Assembly (NCBI GenBank): GCA_016931995.1
Contig: JAFGDS010000025.1
Location: 1 to 64,000 of the forward strand
Direction of reading: 5' to 3'
Length of the DNA: 64,000 nt
From: Pirellulales bacterium
Lineage (GTDB): Bacteria; Planctomycetota; Planctomycetia; Pirellulales; Thermoguttaceae
In this document: positions 57,168 through 64,000 of the stretch, piece after piece
How positions within the stretch are numbered: the first letter of the stretch is position 1
Layout of the letters: each line of letters begins with the position of its first letter
Translations under genes and position numbers: made by a program
Notes under the pieces: model-generated
Database searches by the model: none
What the model saw: the letters and a program-made list of their open reading frames with translations, nothing else
What the model was told of the DNA's origin: nothing

Positions 57168-59423
57168 ATGGCTGCCAGCGGTCCAAGAAGAACGCGATCG
57201 GAACGTGTCGCCGCGTTGGGGCTTCCACCCGGCGCGCTGGAGCGGACGGTGCGGGCGTTGGGCCGCCGCGACGTGCTCGCGCGCCTGGGGCTCGGGCTGG
57301 CCGCGTGCGTCGTCCTCTGCCTGGTCATCCGCGCTTGGTCGCCACCGTTTCCCTACCGCAAGGACTTCACGCCTCAACGCGACATCGTTGCCCGCGTCGC
57401 GTTCCGCGTCCCCGATCCCAACGCGTGGGAGCAAGCCAAGGAGCGGGCGATGCTCGAAACGCCGGGCATTTACGAGCAAAACCCGCAAGCGCTCATTCAA
57501 CTTCGCGCGGAGCTGCAAAACAGCCTCCTCGAGCTGGTCGCCGCCGAAACCTTCGAACAAGTCGATCGGGATCTCTGGGCGGCTTTCAACCCGCCCCAAG
57601 CGACCGACGCGCCGCCGCCCGATCCGAAAAAAGAAGCCGAAGCGTTCCTGGCCTTCCGGCAGGAAGTGGCCGGCGAACGGAACCTCGCCCGCATCGAAAA
57701 AGCCGTGGCTTCGGCGCTGGTCTACCACGAGCGGCACGGCCTCCTGACGAAACCCCACGAGGGCGGCAACCAAAAGGAAATCGAGGTCTACCAAACGGAC
57801 CAGCCCACCGCCCTGGAGCGAATCCCCTTGCCCGACGTCCTGATCGGCGACGGCGCGGGCATCCGCCGGCACCTCGCCTCGCAGCTCGGTTCCGACGCCC
57901 TGGCCGGCCGGCTGTTCAACTGGCTTCAACCCCGGCTGGTCTCCACCAGCACGCTCGTCTTCGACAAGGCGCGAACCAACGAAGCCCAGGCGGCCGCGGC
58001 CGCCAACGTCCCCGAGGTGTTTGTCCCCTTCGCCGTGGGGCAAACACTGGCCAAGGCAGACGCCCCTCTCGGCCCCGAGCAGCTTCGCCTGCTTCGCCGC
58101 GAGTACGACATCGTGGAAGGCCAGCGGCCGCTCGGACAAAAGACGCTCCGCGCCGCCGGAATGATGGTTGTCCTGCTGGTCCTCTTTGGCTTCTGCGTGC
58201 TCTACTTCCGACGCCGCGAACGCGAGCTGGCCGGCCGCTGGCGGCGGCTGGGCCTCATGGCCGCGCTGGCCGTATTGACCGTGGCGGTCTCCCGCTGGGC
58301 CGCCCACACCGACTGGCCCGCCGAAATCGTCCCGCTCTTGCTCTTCGGCCAAATCCTCGCCATCGCCTACCACCAAGAACTCGCCCTGCTTCTGTCGGGC
58401 GCCGTCAGCGCGGTGCTCGCGCTCGGGCTGGGATTGGGGCTCGGAGAAATCATCGTCTTGCTCGGGGTCACCGCCACCGCCGTGCTCCAACTCGAGCACG
58501 TCCGCAGCCGAAGCAAACTCATCTACGTCGGAGTCTACAGCGGACTGGTGGCCATGGCGCTGACGGTCGCCGTGGCGCTGGTCGTGGGACAACCCTTCTC
58601 CTGGGTCGTTCTCGAGGCCGCCGTCCGCAACGGCGGCTTCACCCTCGCCGCCGGGTTCCTCATGACCGGATTGCTGCCGCTGGTGGAGCGGATGTTCGGC
58701 GTGCTGACCGACATCAGCCTCCTCGAATTGGGCGACGTCGCCCATCCACTCCTCCAGGAACTCGTCCGCCGCGCCCCCAGCACCTACAACCACTCCATCA
58801 CCGTCGGCTCGATCGCCGAGGCCGCGGCCAACGCCATCGGCGCGCGGGGCCTTCTGGTCCGCGTGGGGGCCTACTTCCACGACATCGGTAAAATGCTCAA
58901 ACCCGGTTACTTCATCGAAAACCAGGGCGATCAGGCCAACCGACACGAAGCCCTCGTGCCCGCCATGAGCACGCTGGTCATCATCGCCCACATCAAGGAT
59001 GGAGCCAATCTCGCCCGGCAACACCACCTGCCCGAGCCCATCGTCGACTTCATCTCCCAACACCACGGCACGACGCTGGTGGGATACTTCTTCGAACGGG
59101 CAAAGCAGTCGCGGACCGATCCAACGACGACGGTGGACGAGAGCACGTATCGCTATCCCGGACCCAGGCCGCAAACCAAAGAGGCCGCCGTGATGATGCT
59201 GGCCGACGCGGTCGAAAGCGCCAGCCGCACGCTCGTCGATCCGACGCCGGCGCGCATCGACAGCCTCGTCCGCGAAATCGCCGAGCGCCGGCTCGACGAC
59301 GGACAATTCGACGAGAGCGGCCTGACGCTGCGGGAGCTGCGAACCATCGAGGACAGCATGGTCAAATCCGTGACGGCCATTTACCACGGCCGCGTCAAAT
59401 ACCCCGATCAACGCACCGCCTAG
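57168..59423 (+). CDS. pgpH: 7TM-HD family phosphohydrolase (PgpH type)
   Basis: A 751-residue membrane protein. A single helix (about residues 40-55) leads to an extracytoplasmic domain (about 60-330), followed by seven transmembrane helices (about 335-530) and a cytoplasmic HD domain with NHSITVGSIAEAAA, YFHDIGKM and ISQHHGT. Characterised PgpH proteins hydrolyse cyclic di-AMP. The HD metal ligands look intact, so activity is likely; cyclic di-AMP signalling in this organism is inferred. Confidence 0.9.
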   Translation: MAASGPRRTRSERVAALGLPPGALERTVRALGRRDVLARLGLGLAACVVLCLVIRAWSPPFPYRKDFTPQRDIVARVAFRVPDPNAWEQAKERAMLETPGIYEQNPQALIQLRAELQNSLLELVAAETFEQVDRDLWAAFNPPQATDAPPPDPKKEAEAFLAFRQEVAGERNLARIEKAVASALVYHERHGLLTKPHEGGNQKEIEVYQTDQPTALERIPLPDVLIGDGAGIRRHLASQLGSDALAGRLFNWLQPRLVSTSTLVFDKARTNEAQAAAAANVPEVFVPFAVGQTLAKADAPLGPEQLRLLRREYDIVEGQRPLGQKTLRAAGMMVVLLVLFGFCVLYFRRRERELAGRWRRLGLMAALAVLTVAVSRWAAHTDWPAEIVPLLLFGQILAIAYHQELALLLSGAVSAVLALGLGLGLGEIIVLLGVTATAVLQLEHVRSRSKLIYVGVYSGLVAMALTVAVALVVGQPFSWVVLEAAVRNGGFTLAAGFLMTGLLPLVERMFGVLTDISLLELGDVAHPLLQELVRRAPSTYNHSITVGSIAEAAANAIGARGLLVRVGAYFHDIGKMLKPGYFIENQGDQANRHEALVPAMSTLVIIAHIKDGANLARQHHLPEPIVDFISQHHGTTLVGYFFERAKQSRTDPTTTVDESTYRYPGPRPQTKEAAVMMLADAVESASRTLVDPTPARIDSLVREIAERRLDDGQFDESGLTLRELRTIEDSMVKSVTAIYHGRVKYPDQRTA

Positions 59424-59437
59424 CCCGTTTTTCGCCC

Positions 59438-59483
59438 GGGGGACTGTCGCCATTTTCGCAGAGCGAAAATGGGACTGTCCCCC
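59438..59483. repeat. Family J hairpin repeat
   Basis: An inverted repeat: ATTTTCGC-AGA-GCGAAAAT at the centre, flanked by GGGGGACTG and CAGTCCCCC arms with one mismatched region. This element is known from other planctomycete genomes, where it translates into ALRKWGQSP-like peptides. It fills the 92-bp gap between pgpH and ybeY. Confidence 0.85.
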
Positions 59484-59515
59484 TTGGACGCCCTGATCCC
59501 ATTTCCGCCCATTCC

Positions 59516-59968
59516 ATGGCTGCTCGCCCCGCCTTTGCCATCCAGTTCGCCAACGAGCAAACCATCCTGCCGGTGGACAAAATCCGTCTTCGCCGGGCCG
59601 TGCGCGGAATCCTCAAGGACGCGGCGCTGGCCCAGGCCCAGGTGAGCGTGGCCATCGTCGACGACCCGGCCATCCACCGGCTCAATCGCGAATACCTCCG
59701 CCACGACTACCCCACCGACGTGCTCAGCTTCGTGCTCGAACGGGAGGACGACCGCCTCGAAGGCCAAATCGTCGCCAGCGCCGAAACCGCCCTGGCCGCC
59801 GCCGGGCGTTACGGCTGGGCCCCGGAGGACGAGTTGCTCCTTTACGTGATTCACGGTACGCTACACCTGGTGGGCGTGGAGGACGAAACCCCGGCCCAGC
59901 GCGCCCGGATGCGCCGCCGCGAGGCCGAATCCCTCGCCCGGTTCGGCCTCGAAGCCCCCTGGCGATAA
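59516..59968 (+). CDS. ybeY: Endoribonuclease YbeY
   Basis: A 150-residue metal-dependent RNase involved in 16S rRNA 3'-end maturation and ribosome quality control. It has DYPTDVLSF and the zinc motif HGTLHLVGVED. The canonical motif ends in a third histidine (H-x3-H-x5-H); here that position is Asp. An acidic ligand could still bind zinc, and this substitution is, as I remember, frequent in planctomycetes. Close to phoH and pgpH, its usual partners. Confidence 0.92.
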   Translation: MAARPAFAIQFANEQTILPVDKIRLRRAVRGILKDAALAQAQVSVAIVDDPAIHRLNREYLRHDYPTDVLSFVLEREDDRLEGQIVASAETALAAAGRYGWAPEDELLLYVIHGTLHLVGVEDETPAQRARMRRREAESLARFGLEAPWR

Positions 59969-60320
59969 GAAGACGATAAGAAGACAGAGTAGGGAGTTCA
60001 CCACGCAGACACGGAGAGCACGGAGAACAATGATGGTGTGCCACTGGCTCTGCCAGTGCAACCGTGTGCCACCGGCTTTGCCGTGTGTCACTGGCTCCGC
60101 CAGTGCAAGACGTGACTCAGTTCGGGCACTGGCGGAGCCCGTGGCACGCGTCCCGAGCCAGCGGGACGGCTACCACAACCACGAATCAACCACCGTCTCC
60201 GTGGCCTCCGTGTCTCCGTGGTGGTATCCCGTCCGTGTCCGTGCCGTTGAACGTTAGCGGTGACGATCGCAAACAGCAGTGGGAGTCATCTCCAAGTCTC
60301 CCAGGAGGATTTCCGATCCC
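59969..60320. repeat. Repeat-filled gap (families A and F)
   Basis: 352 bp before the CNNM gene: a family F unit with GCAGACACGGAGAGCACGGAG at 59998-60030, three to four family A hairpins (60037-60147), and an inverted family F unit (60191-60224; CTCCGTGGCCTCCGTGTCTC). The family F pair therefore encloses the family A cluster, like the nesting at 47.6 kb. No gene is supported. Confidence 0.85.
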
Positions 60321-61622
60321 GTGAGCCACGATGCCGCGGTGTTTTGGCTGGCCGTGTTGGGACTGATCGCCACGTGCGTGGCGGCCGTCGCCGCGCGGTC
60401 GCTCGCTAGCTTTTCGCGTCACGATCTCGAGGAAATCTGCAATCGCCGCGGGGCCAAACGGCGCTTAAGCGCCATCCTTCGCCGCCACGAACAAGTCGGC
60501 CTGGCCGCCGAAACCGTGCAGGTCATCGCCACGGCGATCGTCATCCTCGCCGGCGCCTTCTGGACCTGGCGGCTGGCGCCGCACGCGCCCGACTCCCCCC
60601 ACGACTGGTCCCTCCTCGCCGCCAGCGTCGTGGTCGGCGCGGCGCTGCTCATGGCGGTGGAGATCTGGATCCCCTGGGCAGTGGCGCGGCTTTGGGCCAC
60701 TGGCGTGGTCTACGTCACGTGGCCCCTCTGGCAGGCGGCGGCGACAATTCTGACTCCAGCGATGTTCGGCGCGCGGTTCGTCGACGGTTTCTTGCGCCGG
60801 TTGGCGGGCCGCACGCCCGAGCCGCTCGACGAAGAAACGTTCGAGGACGAGATCCGCACCATCGTGACCGAAGGACACCGCGAAGGGCTCCTCGAGGAGG
60901 ACGCCCGCGAAATGATCGAGGGCGTGATCGAGCTGGGCGACGTGGACGTGTCCGAGATCATGACGCCGCGGACCGACATGGTGTCCATCCCCGTCTCGCT
61001 CTCCTGGCGGGAGATGCTCGATTTCGTGATCGGGCAGGGCCACACGCGGATCCCCGCGCACGATAAAAACCGCGACGACGTCGTCGGCGTGCTCTTCGTG
61101 AAGGACCTGTTGCCCGAGCTGGCCAAGGACCACGCCGACGGACCGCAGCCCTGGACGCCGCTTCTGCGCGATCCGTATTTCGTGCCCGAAACAAAGCCCA
61201 TCGACGTTCTGCTCCAGGAATTCCAGCGCACCCGCCACCACATGGCCATCGTCCTGGACGAATACGGCGGCGTGTCGGGTCTGGTCACCCTCGAGGACGT
61301 TCTCGAGGAAATAGTCGGCGAGATCACCGACGAATACGACAAGGACCTGGTCGACGGGATCAAACCGCTGGGAAAGGGAGCGGCCGAGGTGCTCGGCGGC
61401 GTCCACATTGACGAAGTAAACGAACGGCTGGGGTTGGCCCTGCCCGACGGGGGCGACTTCGACACCATCGCCGGATTGGTCTTCAGCGGTCTGGGCCACG
61501 TGCCGCAAGTGGGCGAGGAGCTGCAACAAAACAACGTCCGTCTCCGCGTCCTGGAAGCCACGCGCCGCCGCATCCTCCGCGTCCGGATCGAATCGGTCGA
61601 CCCGAATCACCATGAGCCCTGA
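60321..61622 (+). CDS. CNNM/CorC-like membrane protein with CBS domains
   Basis: A 433-residue protein. The N-terminal third has three to four hydrophobic segments (about 5-30, 75-95, 105-150), then two CBS domains (about 205-330; MTPRTDMVSI, DEYGGVSGLVTLEDVL) and a CorC/HlyC C-terminal domain. The family includes magnesium/cobalt efflux proteins; transport has not been shown for most members. The GTG at 60321 is preferred because AGGAGG at 60303 precedes it, and the GTG at 60279 has none. The stop overlaps the DUF58 gene start by 11 bp. Confidence 0.87.
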   Translation: MSHDAAVFWLAVLGLIATCVAAVAARSLASFSRHDLEEICNRRGAKRRLSAILRRHEQVGLAAETVQVIATAIVILAGAFWTWRLAPHAPDSPHDWSLLAASVVVGAALLMAVEIWIPWAVARLWATGVVYVTWPLWQAAATILTPAMFGARFVDGFLRRLAGRTPEPLDEETFEDEIRTIVTEGHREGLLEEDAREMIEGVIELGDVDVSEIMTPRTDMVSIPVSLSWREMLDFVIGQGHTRIPAHDKNRDDVVGVLFVKDLLPELAKDHADGPQPWTPLLRDPYFVPETKPIDVLLQEFQRTRHHMAIVLDEYGGVSGLVTLEDVLEEIVGEITDEYDKDLVDGIKPLGKGAAEVLGGVHIDEVNERLGLALPDGGDFDTIAGLVFSGLGHVPQVGEELQQNNVRLRVLEATRRRILRVRIESVDPNHHEP

Positions 61623-62511
61623 CGCCGGATACCGATTCCTCGAACCGTCTGCCCTCGCCCGGGTCAAAAACCTCGCGATGGTCGCCCGCGGCGTCGTCGA
61701 GGGCTTCATCTCCGGCCTGCACGCCAGCCCTTACAAGGGCTTCAGCGTCGAGTTCGCCGAGCACCGCGAATACGCCGCCGGCGACGATCCGCGCCACCTC
61801 GACTACCGCATGTTGGCCCGCACCGACCGCCTCTACGTCAAACAATACGAGGAAGAAACCAACATGCGCGTCCAGATCCTCCTGGACACCAGCGGCTCGA
61901 TGGGCTACCGCCACGCAAGCCAAATCACGAAGCTCGAATACGGATCCTACCTGGCGGCGATTCTGGCGTATCTGATGACGCGACAACAGGACCTGGTCGG
62001 CCTGACCACCTTCGACGTCGAGATCGGCCTGGACCTGGCCGCCGGAAGCTCGCCGCGCCATCTGGGCGAAATGATGCGCCGGCTGGAGCGGCTCGCGCCC
62101 GGCCGCGCGACCAACGTCGCCGGCACCCTGCACCGCCTGGCCAACCGCTTCAAACGCCGCTGCCTCGTCGTCCTCATCAGCGACCTGTACGACGAGCCCG
62201 ACGACGTCCTCCGCGCGTTGCACCACTTCCGCCACCGCCGCCACGAGGTAATCCTCTTCCACGTCCTCGACAAGGCCGAGCTCGACTTCCCCTTCCGCGA
62301 GGTCGCCGCCTTCCGCGACCTCGAAACCGGCGAGCGAATCCAGGTCGATCCCGCCTTCGTCCGCAAGACCTACCTCGCGGAAATCGAGGCGTTCGTCGAC
62401 GTATATCGCCGCGCGTGCGCCGAGGCGGGCATCGACTACGTGATGACCGATACCAGCGTCCCCTACGACTTCATGCTCTCCCGCTACCTCGCCAAACGCA
62501 ACCGGCCATGA
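61612..62511 (+). CDS. DUF58 (VWA-like) protein
   Basis: A 299-residue cytoplasmic protein with the DUF58 core: FSVEFAEHREYAAGDDPRHLDYRMLAR, which I cite as two parts (FSVEFAEHREYAAGDD and RHLDYRMLAR), and a VWA-type DTSGSMG metal-site motif. DUF58 genes usually follow a moxR AAA-ATPase gene and precede bat genes. No moxR is seen in the window, but the BatA-like gene follows by an ATGA overlap. Exact function unknown; a role in envelope stress is typical of the group. Confidence 0.9.
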   Translation: MSPDAGYRFLEPSALARVKNLAMVARGVVEGFISGLHASPYKGFSVEFAEHREYAAGDDPRHLDYRMLARTDRLYVKQYEEETNMRVQILLDTSGSMGYRHASQITKLEYGSYLAAILAYLMTRQQDLVGLTTFDVEIGLDLAAGSSPRHLGEMMRRLERLAPGRATNVAGTLHRLANRFKRRCLVVLISDLYDEPDDVLRALHHFRHRRHEVILFHVLDKAELDFPFREVAAFRDLETGERIQVDPAFVRKTYLAEIEAFVDVYRRACAEAGIDYVMTDTSVPYDFMLSRYLAKRNRP

Positions 62512-64000
62512 CGTTTCTGGCTCCGCTCTTCCTGATCGGCGCGCTGGCCGGGATCATCCCCGTGCTCTTGCACCTGATGAACCGGCGGAAAGCCAAGGAG
62601 CTGCCCTTCGCCACGCTGCGATTCCTCCGCCGCGGCGTCGAAAAAACACGCCGACGCCGACGCGTCCAGGATTTGCTGCTGATGCTCCTCCGCGTCGCCG
62701 TGCTCGTGCTCATCGCCCTGGGCCTGGCGCGGCCGACCATCACCCGCCTCGGCGCGCTCTGGGGCCAATCCGGCTCCGCCGTCGCCATCGTCCTGGACAA
62801 CTCGGCCAGCATGGGCACAGTGGACCGCGACGTCGTCCGATTTGAAACCGCCCGCCGCGCCGCCGCCCAAGTCCTCGATCAGCTCGCCGACGGCGACCAG
62901 GTCGCCCTGCTCCTGACCGGCGGACCGCCCTTTCCCGAACAAGGCCGGCTCGACCGCGCCCACCAGCGCGTCCGCCAGACGCTGGCCGCCTGCCGCGCCA
63001 GCTACCAGCGAGCCGACCTGGCAACCGCGCTGGCGCACGCCCACAAGATCCTCGTCGAATGCGACGCGACGGATAAGCAGATCTACCTCATCAGCGACCT
63101 GCAAGCCGTGTCGTGGGAGACGGGCGTCGAGGGGCCAGGGGCGAGGGACCGGGGACGGGGGACGAGCGGCGGGATTCTTCGCTCCGCTCAGAATGACCGC
63201 GAGGTCGTTCAGAATAACGGGGACCAGGCGAATGAGACCGTAGACGACGAGGCCACTGCAATTCCGGTGATCGTCGTGGATTGCTACCGGACGCCCAAAC
63301 CCAACGCCGCCGTCCAGAGCGTGAAGCTCGATGCCCCGGCGCCCGTGCGGAACGTCCCCCTTCGGGCGACCGTCGAGCTTTTCGGCGCGGCCGCCACGCC
63401 GCAGCAGAGGCACGTCGATCTCTTTCTGGACGGCGCGAAAACCGCCACTAGCCCGGCCCTGGACGTTCCTCCCGGCGGCCGAGCCGCGCACGATTTCACG
63501 TTCTCGTTTCGTGAGAGCGGCCTGCATCAAGGCGAAGCCCGCCTGGTGGGCGAGGACGGCTCCGCCCTGGACGACCGCCGCTTCTTCGCCGTCTCCATCG
63601 ACCGCGGAATACCCGTCGCCCTGGTCAAGCCGCGCCAACACGAAATCGCCTATCTCGACGACGCGTTCTACCTCGAACGCGCGTTGGCCCCCGGCGCCTC
63701 CGGCGGCGGCGCGATCCGCCCCACCGTCCTCCTGGCCGACGACCTCGCCCGCGAACCGCTCGCGCCCTATCGCATCGTCTTCTGCGTGAATCTCCCAGCC
63801 TTGGACGCCGAAGCCGCGGCCAAACTGGCCGACTTCGTCGCCGGTGGAGGCAATCTCGTCTGGCTCTGCGGCGACAACGTCGACCCCGCGGCCTACAACC
63901 AAATGAACGACGCGGCCGGCGGGCGACTCCTGCCAGCTCCGCTCGTGGATCTTCGCGCGCCCGCGACGGACGCCGGTCGCGACAGTTGGCGCGTGGCCAA
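62508..64000 (+). CDS. BatA-like VWA membrane protein (3' end cut off)
   Basis: At least 497 residues, open to the window edge. The N-terminus is the BatA type (MTFLAPLFLIGALAGIIPVL, LHLMNRRKAKELPFATLRFL) with two membrane helices (about 5-25 and 57-77). A VWA domain follows with DNSASM and ISDLQAV. Between residues 208 and 244 lies a Gly/Arg-rich insertion that translates a family C repeat (SGGILRSAQNDREVVQNN); the frame is not broken. Conservation of the flanks suggests that the insertion is a loop. Coupled to DUF58 by ATGA. Confidence 0.88.
   Translation, partial: MTFLAPLFLIGALAGIIPVLLHLMNRRKAKELPFATLRFLRRGVEKTRRRRRVQDLLLMLLRVAVLVLIALGLARPTITRLGALWGQSGSAVAIVLDNSASMGTVDRDVVRFETARRAAAQVLDQLADGDQVALLLTGGPPFPEQGRLDRAHQRVRQTLAACRASYQRADLATALAHAHKILVECDATDKQIYLISDLQAVSWETGVEGPGARDRGRGTSGGILRSAQNDREVVQNNGDQANETVDDEATAIPVIVVDCYRTPKPNAAVQSVKLDAPAPVRNVPLRATVELFGAAATPQQRHVDLFLDGAKTATSPALDVPPGGRAAHDFTFSFRESGLHQGEARLVGEDGSALDDRRFFAVSIDRGIPVALVKPRQHEIAYLDDAFYLERALAPGASGGGAIRPTVLLADDLAREPLAPYRIVFCVNLPALDAEAAAKLADFVAGGGNLVWLCGDNVDPAAYNQMNDAAGGRLLPAPLVDLRAPATDAGRDSWRVA

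Overview
The window reads as a stretch of a high-GC planctomycete-like chromosome (phylum Planctomycetota; class not decidable from this sequence). Pointers are the LEPR-XLL-like start of a large FG-GAP repeat protein, an iduronate-2-sulfatase-like sulfatase, two tandem DUF2961/GH172 proteins beside a Gfo/Idh/MocA oxidoreductase, a small Zn-ribbon protein of a type common in that phylum, and many short palindromic repeats between genes. A group A [FeFe]-hydrogenase with a NuoF-like diaphorase subunit implies that fermentative or anaerobic metabolism is available to the cell.

Layout. 1-4.2 kb (minus): folE, a YdiJ-like FAD/Fe-S dehydrogenase and a cysteine-cluster protein. 4.7-22.6 kb (plus): nth-dcd; a secreted DUF4380 protein; a sodium:solute symporter with a small membrane partner; the three-gene NAD(P) transhydrogenase; two GH172-type proteins and an oxidoreductase; a lipoprotein, a UroD-like protein and a sulfatase. 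22.8-25.7 kb (minus): mlaE-mlaF-mlaD lipid-transport genes. 26.2-32.6 kb: the FG-GAP protein facing a DUF885 protein, with overlapping 3' ends, then transaldolase. 33.0-34.6 kb: a visibly AT-richer fic gene, probably acquired, with a palindrome lying over its promoter. 34.8-36.4 kb: guaA. 36.8-44.8 kb: six signalling genes (HDOD, two histidine kinases, three response regulators), most joined by ATGA overlaps. 45.3-50.1 kb: hydB-hydA-hydC. 50.2-52.4 kb (minus): a second AT-richer insert encoding a protein with an apparent HEPN domain, a nuclease-like region and an EF-Tu domain-2-like barrel. 53.1-55.1 kb: a methyltransferase/ATP-grasp fusion. 55.4-64 kb: Zn-ribbon protein, phoH-pgpH-ybeY-CNNM, then DUF58 and a BatA-like VWA gene cut by the window edge.

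How the genes fit together. Carbohydrate use is suggested by the GH172 pair, oxidoreductase, sulfatase and symporter. The transhydrogenase and hydrogenase would balance NAD(P)H and reduced ferredoxin. The signalling cluster resembles a multi-input phosphorelay ending in HDOD and degenerate HD-GYP outputs rather than in a classical DNA-binding regulator.

The non-coding part is unusual. At least ten families of short palindromic or low-complexity repeats sit between genes, and one copy lies in frame inside the VWA gene. The strongest candidates for undescribed biology are the HEPN/EF-Tu-barrel protein, the methyltransferase/ATP-grasp fusion, the fic operator and the repeat collection. I saw no rRNA, tRNA, CRISPR array or intact insertion sequence. 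Start sites and functions were judged by eye from motifs, without database searches.
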